From NCBI GenBank assembly GCA_947629525.1, contig CANREB010000001.1, forward strand, positions 186,001 to 250,000: DNA of 64,000 nucleotides, given 5' to 3'. Positions 37,297 to 46,353 of the stretch are shown here, one piece after another; within the stretch, counting starts at the first letter, position 1, and every line of letters begins with the position of its first letter. Position numbers and translations under genes: made by a program. The DNA is from an uncultured Lachnospiraceae bacterium (GTDB taxonomy: Bacteria > Bacillota > Clostridia > Lachnospirales > Lachnospiraceae). The notes beneath the pieces were generated by a model. That model made no database searches. It had not been told where the DNA came from and saw nothing but the letters and a program-made list of their open reading frames with translations.

Positions 37297-39291
37297 TTAT
37301 ATACCGCTGTTCATTTCATTTAATATTTTCTTTAATTCCGTCATCTTGTCACGCAGCTCCATAGCCGCCTCAAAATTGAGGTCCGCAGCGGCTTTCCGCA
37401 TATTTTTCTCAACAGAAGCGATAAGCTTTTTAAGTTCTTTTTCATCCATTGATTCAGGGTCCTTGGCAAATTCCTGCTCTTCTTTTGCGACTGCCTTGGA
37501 TATGCTTATAAGATCGCGTACGGCTTTTTTTATCGTCTGCGGGGTGATACCGTTTTCCTCGTTATATTTCTGCTGTATCGCCCGTCTGCGCGCCGTCTCG
37601 TCAAGTGTCATCCGTATCGACTCGGTAACAGTATCCGCATACATAACGACATGCCCTTCAGCATTTCTCGCTGCCCGCCCTACCGTCTGTATAAGGGATG
37701 TGGTTGACCGCAAAAAGCCTTCTTTGTCGGCATCTATGATGGCGACAAGAGAAATCTCGGGAATATCAAGTCCCTCCCTTAGCAGATTGATGCCGACAAG
37801 TACGTCAAACACATCAAGCCTCATATCGCGTATGATCTCTGCCCGTTCCAGTGTATCTATGTCCGAATGCAGATATCTGACGCGTATTCCCGCTTCATTC
37901 ATATATTTTGTCAAATCCTCCGCCATACGTTTGGTAAGCGTTGTGACAAGCACTTTATTATGTTTCCGTGTTTCTTCGTTTATTTTTGATATAAGGTCGT
38001 CGATCTGTCCTTCTACAGGATGTACTTCTATCTCGGGATCAAGAAGTCCCGTAGGTCTTATTATCTGCTCGACGCGCAGAAGTTCATGTTCCTCTTCATA
38101 TACGCCGGGTGTCGCAGACACAAACAGCATTTGGTCTATCTTCTGTTCAAATTCTTCAAATTTCAGCGGACGGTTGTCAAGTGCCGACGGCAGCCTGAAG
38201 CCGTACTCAACGAGCGTAGTTTTCCTTGAACGGTCGCCCGCATACATACCGCGTATCTGCGGTATTGTCATGTGGGACTCGTCTATTATGATAAGAAAAT
38301 CTTCATTAAAAAAGTCAAGCAGGCAATATGGCGGCGCCCCCTGCACTGTTCCGTTCAAATGCCTTGAATAGTTCTCTATGCCTGAGCAAAATCCTGTCTC
38401 CCTCAGCATTTCCACGTCAAAATTAGTTCTCTCTGAAATCCGCTGGGCTTCAAGAAGCTTATCTTCACTTTTAAAATAATCTACCCGCTCTTTCATTTCA
38501 GATTCTATATTTTCACAGGCTACGGCTATCCTATCAGGCGCGACAACATAATGCGATGCCGGAAATATCGTTATATGCTCCAAATACGCGTTTACCTTGT
38601 TCGTCACGGGATCTGTCTCCGCAATGCGGTCGATCTCGTCTCCAAAAAACTCGATACGTATCAGAAATTCTCCTCCCTGAGCGGGGTTGATCTCCAACAC
38701 ATCACCATGAACCCTGAAATTTCCTCTGTTCAGATCCATATCATTCCTGTCATACTGCATCTCGATAAGTGCGCGTATGACTTCATCTCTGTCCTTAGTC
38801 ATACCGGGACGCAAAGAGAGCATCATCCCCTGATACTCATCGGGACTTCCCAAACCATATATGCATGACACACTTGCCACAACAACTACATCTTTACGCT
38901 CTGTAAGCGACGCCGTAGCCGAAAGCCTGAGCTTGTCTATCTCCTCATTGACTGCTGAATCTTTAGCGATATAAGTATCGGAAGACGGAATATATGCCTC
39001 TGGCTGATAATAATCGTAGTAGGACACAAAATACTCAACCGCGTTCTCAGGAAAAAACTCTTTAAACTCGCCGTATAATTGTCCCGCAAGCGTCTTATTA
39101 TGAGCTATAACGAGCGTAGGTTTATTTAACGCCGCTATGATATTTGCCATCGTAAAAGTCTTGCCTGAACCTGTAACCCCAAGCAGCGTCTGAAACTGAT
39201 TGCCGTCCCTAAAGCCTTTGACCAGTTTATCAATAGCCTGAGGCTGATCGCCCATAGGCGCATATTCAGAATGAAGAATGAATTTGTCCAT
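37297..39291 (-). CDS. uvrB: UvrABC excinuclease subunit B
   Basis: A 664-residue helicase-like protein. [16 protein letters not shown] is Walker [13 protein letters not shown] the beta-hairpin used for damage checking, [16 protein letters not shown] motif II, and the last 40 residues form the UVR coiled coil that binds UvrC. ATG 39291 is chosen because GGAGG sits seven bases before it. A LexA-like site overlaps its start of transcription, so DNA-damage control is likely. Confidence 0.96.
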   Translation of the reverse strand: MDKFILHSEYAPMGDQPQAIDKLVKGFRDGNQFQTLLGVTGSGKTFTMANIIAALNKPTLVIAHNKTLAGQLYGEFKEFFPENAVEYFVSYYDYYQPEAYIPSSDTYIAKDSAVNEEIDKLRLSATASLTERKDVVVVASVSCIYGLGSPDEYQGMMLSLRPGMTKDRDEVIRALIEMQYDRNDMDLNRGNFRVHGDVLEINPAQGGEFLIRIEFFGDEIDRIAETDPVTNKVNAYLEHITIFPASHYVVAPDRIAVACENIESEMKERVDYFKSEDKLLEAQRISERTNFDVEMLRETGFCSGIENYSRHLNGTVQGAPPYCLLDFFNEDFLIIIDESHMTIPQIRGMYAGDRSRKTTLVEYGFRLPSALDNRPLKFEEFEQKIDQMLFVSATPGVYEEEHELLRVEQIIRPTGLLDPEIEVHPVEGQIDDLISKINEETRKHNKVLVTTLTKRMAEDLTKYMNEAGIRVRYLHSDIDTLERAEIIRDMRLDVFDVLVGINLLREGLDIPEISLVAIIDADKEGFLRSTTSLIQTVGRAARNAEGHVVMYADTVTESIRMTLDETARRRAIQQKYNEENGITPQTIKKAVRDLISISKAVAKEEQEFAKDPESMDEKELKKLIASVEKNMRKAAADLNFEAAMELRDKMTELKKILNEMNSGI

Positions 39292-39307
39292 GTTATCCTC
39301 CAATTGC

Positions 39308-39331
39308 GAATATATGTTCTTTTTCAGTATA
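39308..39331 (-). promoter_or_regulatory. uvrB promoter -10 with overlapping LexA/DinR-like SOS box
   Basis: The plus-strand sequence CGAATATATGTTCT (39307-39320) matches the Bacillus-type SOS box CGAACRNRYGTTYC at 12 of 14 positions. Minus-strand TATACT (39331-39326) lies just upstream, so a repressor bound here would cover the transcription start. The -35 is weak. Confidence 0.65.
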
Positions 39332-39342
39332 CCGCAAAATAT

Positions 39343-39379
39343 AAAAAAAGTATAGAGGTATTTTTATACTTCCATACTT
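39343..39379 (-). terminator. Terminator after the C-terminal processing protease
   Basis: AAGTATGGAAGTAT pairs with ATACCTCTATACTT around AAA with one mismatch and one wobble, then TTTTTTT. It ends the ftsEX-M23-protease transcript and insulates uvrB. Confidence 0.7.
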
Positions 39380-39390
39380 TTTATTATTTT

Positions 39391-40677
39391 TTAATCCATC
39401 ATATCGGCAAGCACTTCCTTAGCTTTTTCAAGCTGATTGTCAACTCCGTTTTGGTACTGCTGCGCATCAAACTGAACTTCAATATCAGGTTCTATCCCTA
39501 TGCCATGGATATTGTTGCCTTTAGGCGTATAATATGTGCTGACCGTAAGCTTAAGTGCCGAACCGTCCGAAAGATTTATTACTTTCTGTACGATCCCCTT
39601 TCCGTAAGTAGTGGTTCCTACGATAGTGCCTATCCCGTAATCCTTGACCGCGCCTGTCAGTATCTCTGAGGCGCTTGCACTGTATCCGTCCGCAAGCACC
39701 ACAAGCGGTACTTCTATCTTGTTTTTCCCGTCGCATTTGTATTCGTCACGGCTGCCGTATTTATCTTCGGTATATACTATCAGACCTTCCGGCAGTATCA
39801 TCCTTGCTATGTCACATACAGTTGAAAGATTTCCCCCGGGATTGCTCCTGAGATCTATAATAAGTCCTTTCATACCGTCTGCTTTCGCCTGAGCATATGC
39901 GGTTTCAAACTGTCCCGTTGTGACAAGGTCAAATTCAGTTATCTGAATATATGCCATGCCGTCGTCATACATGGTGTACTCGACTGTCGGATTTTCTATT
40001 TTGCGTCTCTCAACATCTATGTCGATCGGCTCGGAAGCATCTTCACGTATTACAGTTACGGTTACATAAGTACCTTCCTCGCCTTTTATCCTGCTTACGA
40101 CATATTCACTCTCTCTGCCCTGCATATTCTCGCCGTCTATCGCATAAATATAATCGCCCTGCCTCAGATCGCTCTCTTCAGCGGGTGTTCCTTTTATGAT
40201 CTTGCTTATCCGTACATATCCTGTTTCCGTATCCTGTGCTATATAAGCGCCTATTCCATAATAAACGCCTTCTGTCTGCTGTTGAAGTTCAATGAGTTCT
40301 TCATTGGTATAGTAAACGCTGTACGGATCGTCGAGAGCCGCCAGCATTCCTTTATAAATGCCATCCTGAAGCGCCTTGTCTTCAACATCTTTCCAAAAGT
40401 ATTTCTCTACAGTCTCCTCCAAAACTCCGAGCTTTTCAACTACCGAGTCATCCGTCACGCTTTCGGCTGTATCTGACACACCTCTGCCGCGAACCTGCTC
40501 TACGCTTTTATAAAACCTTACAACGCTGAAAGTCATAAGTGTGACTGTCAGTGATAACGCGATACCTGTCGCCAGCCCGAACAGGTAATACCTCGTCTTG
40601 TTTTCACTCCTGTCATTTTTTTGCGGATATTCACCCGCATTATTATTAAAGCTGTTAAAATCGCCCTGATTTTGCAT
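39391..40677 (-). CDS. ctpA: S41 carboxy-terminal processing protease
   Basis: A 428-residue secreted/membrane-anchored serine protease. One helix at about 32-52 anchors it. A PDZ domain (about 120-200, with the GIGAYIAQ and KGTPAEESDLRQGDYI segments) precedes the catalytic part, with GYSASASEILTGA (serine) and TYGKGIVQ (lysine). It would cleave exported proteins. It starts 24 bp after the M23 hydrolase gene, so that enzyme is a natural candidate substrate or partner. Confidence 0.92.
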   Translation of the reverse strand: MQNQGDFNSFNNNAGEYPQKNDRSENKTRYYLFGLATGIALSLTVTLMTFSVVRFYKSVEQVRGRGVSDTAESVTDDSVVEKLGVLEETVEKYFWKDVEDKALQDGIYKGMLAALDDPYSVYYTNEELIELQQQTEGVYYGIGAYIAQDTETGYVRISKIIKGTPAEESDLRQGDYIYAIDGENMQGRESEYVVSRIKGEEGTYVTVTVIREDASEPIDIDVERRKIENPTVEYTMYDDGMAYIQITEFDLVTTGQFETAYAQAKADGMKGLIIDLRSNPGGNLSTVCDIARMILPEGLIVYTEDKYGSRDEYKCDGKNKIEVPLVVLADGYSASASEILTGAVKDYGIGTIVGTTTYGKGIVQKVINLSDGSALKLTVSTYYTPKGNNIHGIGIEPDIEVQFDAQQYQNGVDNQLEKAKEVLADMMD

Positions 40678-40701
40678 TTATAAGCCATTTCCTTCCTGTT
40701 A

Positions 40702-41949
40702 CTACTTTAGATAATTCCAAGGGTTTACATATGTCCCGTTTAATCTTACGCCAAAGTGAAGATGATTGCCGGTCGAATTGCCCGTAGTACCTACAGCCGC
40801 GATCCTTTCGCCCTTTGACACGACCTGCCCGCTCGTTACATACAGTGCCGAAGCGTGCATATATATCGTGCACAGACCGCTGCCATGGTCTATCATAATA
40901 TAATTACCCATGCTTGAGCTGTACGCCGCCGCTATCACGGTGCCGTTATATGCCGCAAGTATCGGCGAACCGCCGGGCGCTGCCATATCAACGCCATTAT
41001 GCATTTTCTGTGTCTTATATATCGGGTGAACCTCACGCATTCCGAAGTCATCCGAAATACGCGTGTATGACGGAGCCGGCCATGCAAATATTCCGCCGTC
41101 ATATGTATTCTTTTTGCCGTTTGCCTGTTCAAGTGCTGCCTGCTGCACTTTCATGGCATTTTCAAGAGCCTGTATCTCGGCATCCCTCGCAGCCATTTCC
41201 TGTTCATATGCCCTTAAGTACTGCTCCTGATTATTTATATCCGCCTGAAACGCCGCTATCTGCTGCTGTTTTTCGGCAATCAGGCGTTCTAATGACTGCT
41301 GTTCAGCCTCGGCATCACTCTTTGCTTCCTCCAAAAGCTCCTGCTCGGCTTCCAGCTGCTGCTTACACGTTTCCACGTATTCCCGAGTCGCCTTGAATTT
41401 ATCGAGAAGCCGTTTGTCAGCCGAAGTAAGGCGTTCGACATAATCGGCACGGTTGAGCATATCCCCGAAAGATCTTGCCGAAAAGACAGTTTCAAAATAA
41501 AAGCTGTCGCCTCTTTCATACATGCTTTTTATTCTGACTTTCATTTCCGCATACTGCTTCTGCTCTGTAGCCATAGCCTCGTCAAGTTCGGCTTTCGTAT
41601 TGGTTATCTCAATTTCCTTGTCGCTTATCAGCTCTGTAAGCTCTGTAATCTTGGTCTGCACGGAAGACAGAGTAACGTCAAGATCACTGACATATGCCGC
41701 CAGGTCGTTTTTACTCTTTTCCAAGTTTGCTATAACACCCTTTATATCCGTAAGCCCTGACTGCAGCTGATTTTTCTGTCCTTGAACCGCTTCTATTTCC
41801 TTTTTCTTCTGCTCTATGCTTTCCTTAAGTTCGGAAATCTCATCTGCCCGGCTTATGAACGGGCGCATGACTGCGGCAGCCGTCATAGTCAGTATCGCGA
41901 ACATCAAGGCAAGCGCAAGCCATTTCCTTGATCTCATCTTATGCCGCAT
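40702..41949 (-). CDS. M23 peptidoglycan hydrolase with long coiled coil (EnvC/PcsB-like)
   Basis: A 415-residue exported protein. The N-terminal signal (about 9-37) ends near ISRADEI. A long coiled coil covers about 40-285, rich in Glu, Lys and Gln. The LytM domain has KMHNGVDMAAPGG and NHLHFGVRL, the zinc ligands of M23 enzymes. FtsEX in the next genes upstream is known to activate such coiled-coil hydrolases at the septum. ATG 41949 is preferred because AAAGGTG lies before it. Confidence 0.92.
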   Translation of the reverse strand: MRHKMRSRKWLALALMFAILTMTAAAVMRPFISRADEISELKESIEQKKKEIEAVQGQKNQLQSGLTDIKGVIANLEKSKNDLAAYVSDLDVTLSSVQTKITELTELISDKEIEITNTKAELDEAMATEQKQYAEMKVRIKSMYERGDSFYFETVFSARSFGDMLNRADYVERLTSADKRLLDKFKATREYVETCKQQLEAEQELLEEAKSDAEAEQQSLERLIAEKQQQIAAFQADINNQEQYLRAYEQEMAARDAEIQALENAMKVQQAALEQANGKKNTYDGGIFAWPAPSYTRISDDFGMREVHPIYKTQKMHNGVDMAAPGGSPILAAYNGTVIAAAYSSSMGNYIMIDHGSGLCTIYMHASALYVTSGQVVSKGERIAAVGTTGNSTGNHLHFGVRLNGTYVNPWNYLK

Positions 41950-41962
41950 AATAAACACCTTT

Positions 41963-42859
41963 CTATACGCTCAAATGCTTTCTGACTGTTGTGTAACTTC
42001 CTATAAATCCTATGCCTACCCCGATACCTATACATATGGGAATAAGCGTTGCAAACACCTCTTCTACAGGCAGAAACTGAATGAGCGCCGCCATAAACGA
42101 ATAACTTGACGCAGCGTAAATAACAGCTTCATTATAAAGAAAATATACTGCGGCAAGCGGCACAAGCGAACCTATAAAACCTATCAGAATGCCTTCTATC
42201 ACAAATGGCGCTCTTGCAAAAAAGTCCGTCGCACCTATATATTTCATGATCTGTATCTCCTCTTTACGCACCTGTATACCGATAGTAACGGTATTGCTTA
42301 TAAGGAAGATAGATACAAGGAATAATATCAGTATTATGCCTATCGAAACATATCCGATAATCGAATTGACGCCGGTAAGGACCTGTGCCGTAAGCGCTGA
42401 CTGATTGACCTTTCTTACCCCGTCGATCGTTTCAAGATATTCAACAAGGTCAGACTGCATCGAAACATCATTCATATATATATCAAAATGCGCACAGTCC
42501 TCAAGCGGATTTTCCGTAAAAATGCTTATATCTCCGAAATCATTTTCTTCAGCAAACTTTGCCCATGTTTCATCTGCGGTAAAATAATCGACTTCATTGA
42601 CTTCTTCACGGTTCATAAGCATGGCTTTTATTTCGGCAACTCTCTCATCAGAAACGCCAAGCTCTAAAAGAGCCGTTATGGCAACACGCTGTTCAGCGCT
42701 TTTGACCATATGTTCAAAGTTTGTAAGTATCGAGTAAAACAGACCGAATAAAAACAGGCAGGCTGATATAGTCGCTACCGAAGCAAGCGTAAACCACTTG
42801 TTCCTGAAAATATTTTTTATTCCCTGAATCAGACTGTAAAATAATGTATTAATCCTCAT
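41963..42859 (-). CDS. ftsX: Cell division protein FtsX
   Basis: A 298-residue permease-like protein. There is one helix near 20-45, an extracellular domain (about 45-165) and three C-terminal helices, with PFVIEGILIGFIGSLVPL as the typical segment. It transmits FtsE ATPase cycles to an outside hydrolase. It overlaps ftsE by 11 bases and is followed 13 bp later by the coiled-coil M23 gene. Confidence 0.94.
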   Translation of the reverse strand: MRINTLFYSLIQGIKNIFRNKWFTLASVATISACLFLFGLFYSILTNFEHMVKSAEQRVAITALLELGVSDERVAEIKAMLMNREEVNEVDYFTADETWAKFAEENDFGDISIFTENPLEDCAHFDIYMNDVSMQSDLVEYLETIDGVRKVNQSALTAQVLTGVNSIIGYVSIGIILILFLVSIFLISNTVTIGIQVRKEEIQIMKYIGATDFFARAPFVIEGILIGFIGSLVPLAAVYFLYNEAVIYAASSYSFMAALIQFLPVEEVFATLIPICIGIGVGIGFIGSYTTVRKHLSV

Positions 42860-43580
42860 CTATATAGCCACCCTTCTCCTCATCACTCACAATGACACCT
42901 TTTTTCATGGTGACAACACGTTTCTGCATGTCATTGACGATCTCGCGGTTATGGGTCACTACAAGTACAGTAGTGCCGTTATTATTGATCTTTTCCAACA
43001 GGTTCATGATCTCCCATGAGTTTTTAGGGTCAAGATTACCTGTAGGCTCATCCGCAAGAAGGATCTGCGGCTTATTGACAAGCGCACGCGCAAGAGCGAC
43101 TCTTTGCTGCTCGCCGCCCGAAAGCTGCTTGGGTCTTGCCTTATACTTGCCCGCCAATCCTACGGTAGACAAAATCGAAGGAACATTTTTGCGTATTTCC
43201 CTTCCCGATTTTTGTATGATGCGCTGAGCAAACGCAACATTTTCATATACATTCCTGTCTTTTAAAAGACGGAAATCCTGAAATACAACGCCCAAATTTC
43301 TTCTGAATTTGGGTATCTGGCGGCGTCTCAGCCGTACCACATCGGTACCGTTGACTACAATTCTGCCTGACGATGGCAGCAGTTCACGAAGCAGAAGCTT
43401 TATCAGCGTTGACTTGCCTGACCCGCTGTCCCCCACTATGAATACAAATTCTCCTTTATTTATATGCAGATTTACATCATTTAATGCCGGAGCACCTGCC
43501 GAATACGCTTTGCTGACATGCTCGAGTGAAATGATGGGCGCATTTGACAACTGGCGCCTTTTAGCTGTTGTACGTTTCAA
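42849..43580 (-). CDS. ftsE: Cell division ATP-binding protein FtsE
   Basis: A 243-residue ABC ATPase. Walker A is [16 protein letters not shown], the signature [17 protein letters not shown], and Walker [13 protein letters not shown]. The apparent start is TTG 43580, four bases after GAGGTGG, giving about 15 extra basic residues before the usual [10 protein letters not shown] beginning. No ATG is available nearer the domain. It is paired with ftsX. Confidence 0.94.
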   Translation of the reverse strand: MKRTTAKRRQLSNAPIISLEHVSKAYSAGAPALNDVNLHINKGEFVFIVGDSGSGKSTLIKLLLRELLPSSGRIVVNGTDVVRLRRRQIPKFRRNLGVVFQDFRLLKDRNVYENVAFAQRIIQKSGREIRKNVPSILSTVGLAGKYKARPKQLSGGEQQRVALARALVNKPQILLADEPTGNLDPKNSWEIMNLLEKINNNGTTVLVVTHNREIVNDMQKRVVTMKKGVIVSDEEKGGYIDED

Positions 43581-43616
43581 ATTTCCACCTCAATATATTA
43601 ATTATTTATAATGTTA

Positions 43617-44705
43617 TCAGTATTCAAAAGATTCCATATATTTCATATAGCGCACTACCATAAGAGCTATTTTGAATGTGATCGCATCCTCAAATACCCT
43701 GAGGTCAAGCCCCGTGCTCTTCTGAAGCTTATCAAGACGATACACAAGAGTATTCCTGTGAATAAAAAGCTGCCTTGAAGTCTCGGATACGTTCAATGAA
43801 TTTTCAAAGAACTTATTAATGGTCGTGAGCGTCTCTTCATCAAATTCATCGGGGCTTTTACCGCCAAAGATCTCTTTTATGAACATTTTGCAGAGCGGTA
43901 TCGGAAGCTGATATATCAGTCTTCCTATGCCAAGCTCACTGTACGCTATTATATCCCTTTCCGCAAAAAATATCTTTCCCACGTCAAGAGCCATCTTAGC
44001 CTCTTTATAAGAACGGCTGACTTCCTTTATCTCCTTGACATTCGTACCGTATGATATGCGCGCGTCTTTTATGCCCTCTTTCGCAAGGCACTCCTCAATC
44101 GCTCTCGCGTATTTATCAATATCACGGTTGCTCTCATTGTCCGCTATCTCTTTGACCACTATCACGTTGTTCTCATCAACAGCAGTCACAAAATCCCTTC
44201 CGTTCTGCCCGAAGCTTTCACGGATCTTCTCAAGGATATTCGCGTCCTTCCCGTTTGGCGACTCAACTATCAGTACAGCACGCTTAACGTCTGTCTGAAT
44301 ATGGAGTTTTTTTGAGCGGCTGTATATATCTACCAGCAGCAGATTATCGAGCAGGAGATTTTTAATGAAATTGTCCTTATCAAATCTTTCCTTGTAGGCG
44401 ATCATAAGATTTTGCAGTTGAAAAGCTGCCATCTTACCTACCATATAGGCATTTTCGCCCGCATCATTCGCTATCAGTATGTACTCAAGCTGCTGTTCGT
44501 CATAAATCTTGAAAAACTGGCAGCCCTGTATCTCCTGACTCTCCGCAGCCGACCTGACGAACTCAAGAACCGAGTTCTCAAAGCTGCTGCCTGTCGCCTT
44601 AGTCGAAGCAACTATCTTGCCGTCAACATCCGCAACAAACAACTCCACTCTGGCTATAGCCTTAATCCCCTCAATGGTATTCTGCATAATCTGATTAGAA
44701 ATCAT
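43617..44705 (-). CDS. PucR/CdaR-family (sugar diacid) transcriptional regulator
   Basis: A 362-residue regulator. The N-terminal putative sensor (about 1-130) begins NQIMQNTIEGIKAIARVELFVADVDGKIVAST, like sugar-diacid recognition domains. The middle resembles the degenerate GGDEF-like CdaR domain, and the C-terminus is the PucR helix-turn-helix LNVSETSRQLFIHRNTLVYRLDKL. It sits directly before ftsE (37 bp) and opposite yjfB. Ligand and targets are unknown, but autoregulation or control of ftsEX is plausible. Confidence 0.87.
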   Translation of the reverse strand: MISNQIMQNTIEGIKAIARVELFVADVDGKIVASTKATGSSFENSVLEFVRSAAESQEIQGCQFFKIYDEQQLEYILIANDAGENAYMVGKMAAFQLQNLMIAYKERFDKDNFIKNLLLDNLLLVDIYSRSKKLHIQTDVKRAVLIVESPNGKDANILEKIRESFGQNGRDFVTAVDENNVIVVKEIADNESNRDIDKYARAIEECLAKEGIKDARISYGTNVKEIKEVSRSYKEAKMALDVGKIFFAERDIIAYSELGIGRLIYQLPIPLCKMFIKEIFGGKSPDEFDEETLTTINKFFENSLNVSETSRQLFIHRNTLVYRLDKLQKSTGLDLRVFEDAITFKIALMVVRYMKYMESFEY

Positions 44706-44801
44706 ATGCCACTCTCCTTACTTTTAAAGACAAAGCGATCTGAATTTTTCCTTATACAATATATACAAAAAAACACATGCATAAATTTGTAGTTTTGTTG
44801 C

Positions 44802-44831
44802 ATTATATTTTATTTTAATATATTTCCACAA
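44802..44831 (-). promoter_or_regulatory. Promoter of the PucR-type regulator gene
   Basis: Minus-strand TTGTGG (44831-44826), an 18-base spacer and TATAAT (44807-44802) point at the regulator. The surrounding 264-bp gap 44706-44969 is very AT-rich and serves two divergent genes. Confidence 0.65.
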
Positions 44832-44907
44832 ATAAATCCATAGCAAACGCTAACTTTTTTATGCAATTTTGGAAATTTTTAATTTTGTTTATTTTTTGCA
44901 TTAATTC

Positions 44908-44916
44908 TGCTATAAT
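44908..44916 (+). promoter_or_regulatory. Extended -10 promoter of yjfB
   Basis: TGCTATAAT is an extended -10 with a perfect hexamer and no good -35. The gene starts 53 bp downstream behind AGGAAAGGAG. Confidence 0.6.
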
Positions 44917-44969
44917 GTATTCATGTTTAAAAGTCGATATAATATGTGTAAGGAAAGGAGTGGCAGCAT

Positions 44970-45161
44970 ATGGATATCGCAGGTTTATCAATGGGATTGT
45001 CCCAGTCAAGATTTATGAGTGATGTCGGTGTTGCGGTTCTTGCCAAGTCTTTAGACCAGGCTGAGAATGTAGGCAGTATGCTTACTGATCTGATCGACTC
45101 TGCTGCTATGGAGCGCTCTGTCAATCCCGAACTCGGCGGCAACATCGACATACGTATTTAA
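44970..45161 (+). CDS. YjfB-like putative motility protein
   Basis: A 63-residue protein, one of two plus-strand genes in the window. The start MDIAGLSMGLSQSRFMSDVGVAVL and the following KSLDQAENVGSMLTDLIDSA match the YjfB family of small putative motility proteins. Strong AGGAAAGGAG lies nine bases before ATG 44970. The function is not established. It is convergent with cvfB across a shared terminator. Confidence 0.8.
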   Translation: MDIAGLSMGLSQSRFMSDVGVAVLAKSLDQAENVGSMLTDLIDSAAMERSVNPELGGNIDIRI

Positions 45162-45173
45162 ACATCAAGTAAA

Positions 45174-45209
45174 ACAGCCCTGATTGTTTATACAGTCCGG
45201 GCCGTTTTT
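45174..45209. terminator. Bidirectional terminator between yjfB and cvfB
   Basis: ACAGCCC and GGGCCGT pair with one mismatch and further inner pairs, followed by TTTTT on the plus strand and TTTTA on the minus strand. Its stem overlaps the last codons of cvfB. Confidence 0.65.
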
Positions 45210-46039
45210 CTTATGCAGTCCTGCTTTATTTCGATCGCTCCGTTCTTTAGCAGATTTCCCACGGCACGCTTAAATTCATTCTTGCTCATTCCTGTCTCGC
45301 GCTTTATTATCTCAGGCGATGCCTTGTCAGTAAACGGAAGTACACCATCATAACGGTCAAACATCTCCATAATGCGCTCAACATCTTTTTTTATCTGAAT
45401 ATGTGCTTTTTCTCTGACGCTCAGATCGATTTTGCCGTCAGGCTTTATTCCCGTGACTCTTGCACTTATAACGTCGCCGACCTTTATGTCGCCAAACAAC
45501 TCTTTTTTGGGAATAAGCGCCGAATATTTATTGTCGACTGCCACAAACGCCCCAAAATTGTCGATAATCTGATAAACCAACCCCTTCGCGACATCATCTT
45601 TTTTATAACTGCTGTCACATGAAAGTCTTTCATATACATTCATTGATGCCGCAAGACGGCTGCTCTTATCTATGTATACTGTCACGAGTACTTCATCATT
45701 CTCTTTTACCTCTGTGGTCTGTTCTTTGTATGGGAGCAGTATATCTTTCTCAAGTCCCCAGTCAAGGAAAGCTCCTATTGGAGTGACCTGTGATACGCGA
45801 AGCATCCCTGTCTCACCCACGCACAGCTTGGGCGTATTGGTGGTGGCTATCATCCTGTCGCTTGAATCCTTATAAATGAATACTTCAAGTTCGTCACCTA
45901 TATTTTTTCCATCAGGAACCTGCTTTTTGGGCAGCAGTACTCTGTCGTCTGCCGTTTCGCCTGTTCCCTCGGAGAGATATACACCAAAATCAACTTCTTT
46001 GACTATCACAAGCTTTTGCTTTTTTCCAAGTTTAAACAT
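45188..46039 (-). CDS. cvfB: CvfB-like S1 RNA-binding protein
   Basis: A 283-residue protein with tandem S1-like barrels and a C-terminal winged helix (PEIIKRETGMSKNEFKRAVGNLLKNGAIEI), the CvfB/YitL domain order. S1-type segments include RVSQVTPIGAFLDWG and KGLVYQIIDNFGAFVAVD. It binds RNA and influences virulence and metabolism genes in other Firmicutes. ATG 46039 follows GGGGA; an in-frame ATG four codons earlier is less likely. Confidence 0.88.
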   Translation of the reverse strand: MFKLGKKQKLVIVKEVDFGVYLSEGTGETADDRVLLPKKQVPDGKNIGDELEVFIYKDSSDRMIATTNTPKLCVGETGMLRVSQVTPIGAFLDWGLEKDILLPYKEQTTEVKENDEVLVTVYIDKSSRLAASMNVYERLSCDSSYKKDDVAKGLVYQIIDNFGAFVAVDNKYSALIPKKELFGDIKVGDVISARVTGIKPDGKIDLSVREKAHIQIKKDVERIMEMFDRYDGVLPFTDKASPEIIKRETGMSKNEFKRAVGNLLKNGAIEIKQDCIRKTARTV

Positions 46040-46080
46040 TATTTTCCCCATTTCTGAATTTTAGTGGTTTTATTGAATTT

Positions 46081-46110
46081 AAAAAGCAACGGATCATATA
46101 AAACCGTTGC
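46081..46110 (-). terminator. Terminator after tRNA-Gln
   Basis: GCAACGG and CCGTTGC (7 bp) around an 11-base loop are followed by TTTTT, six bases after the tRNA 3' end. The GGCAACGG heptamer also occurs inside the tRNA itself. Confidence 0.8.
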
Positions 46111-46115
46111 CTTAG

Positions 46116-46187
46116 CAGCGCTACAAGGATTCGAACCTTGAAATGACGGAGTCAGAGTCCGTTGCCTTACCGTTTGGCGATAGCGCT
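46116..46187 (-). tRNA. tRNA-Gln (anticodon CUG)
   Basis: A 72-nt cloverleaf. The acceptor AGCGCTA pairs with TAGCGCT, with discriminator G; the CCA end is not encoded. The anticodon arm ACGGA-CTCTGAC-TCCGT places CTG in the loop, and the T arm holds GGTTCGAATCC. The CUG tRNA reads CAG only, so a UUG species must be elsewhere. It is transcribed alone with its own promoter and terminator. The 302-bp gap 46052-46353 holds this unit plus the glnN terminator. Confidence 0.95.
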
Positions 46188-46220
46188 ATTTATTATCGTG
46201 CTCTATGTGGCACATTTGAT

Positions 46221-46249
46221 AGTATATAATACTTTCATTTAAAATGCAA
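46221..46249 (-). promoter_or_regulatory. Promoter of tRNA-Gln
   Basis: Minus-strand TTGCAT (46249-46244), a 17-base spacer and TATACT (46226-46221) form a strong promoter. A short GTGC/GCAC hairpin may form in the leader that is removed during processing. Confidence 0.8.
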
Positions 46250-46305
46250 GCACTTTTTTATGGATTTTTTTGGAAATCCCGAATTTATTTATATGAAAAA
46301 TATAC

Positions 46306-46341
46306 AAAACGCGGTGCTGCTGCCGCAATGCACCGCGTTTT
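46306..46341 (-). terminator. Terminator after glnN
   Basis: AAAACGCGGTGC and GCACCGCGTTTT pair perfectly (12 bp) around a 12-base loop, right after the glnN stop. The A and T ends allow action in both directions. Confidence 0.85.
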
Positions 46342-46353
46342 TACATTTACATA

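Noticed and set aside
37346..38371. Long plus-strand open frame (341 codons) opposite uvrB
   Set aside because: Serine-rich composition typical of an antisense frame, no ribosome site, and uvrB on the other strand is certain.
44934..44940. TCGATAT before yjfB as the -10 of a flagellar sigma-D promoter
   Set aside because: No TAAA element at the required 14-16 base distance; the TGCTATAAT extended -10 is a better explanation.
46081..46187. Shared GGCAACGG in tRNA-Gln and its terminator as a sign of a duplicated tRNA fragment or attachment site
   Set aside because: Only eight bases are shared and no integrase or element follows.
46261..46280. GGATTT/AAATCC hairpin between tRNA-Gln and glnN as a terminator
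   Set aside because: It has no T run in the direction of any gene; the strong hairpin at 46306 already ends glnN.
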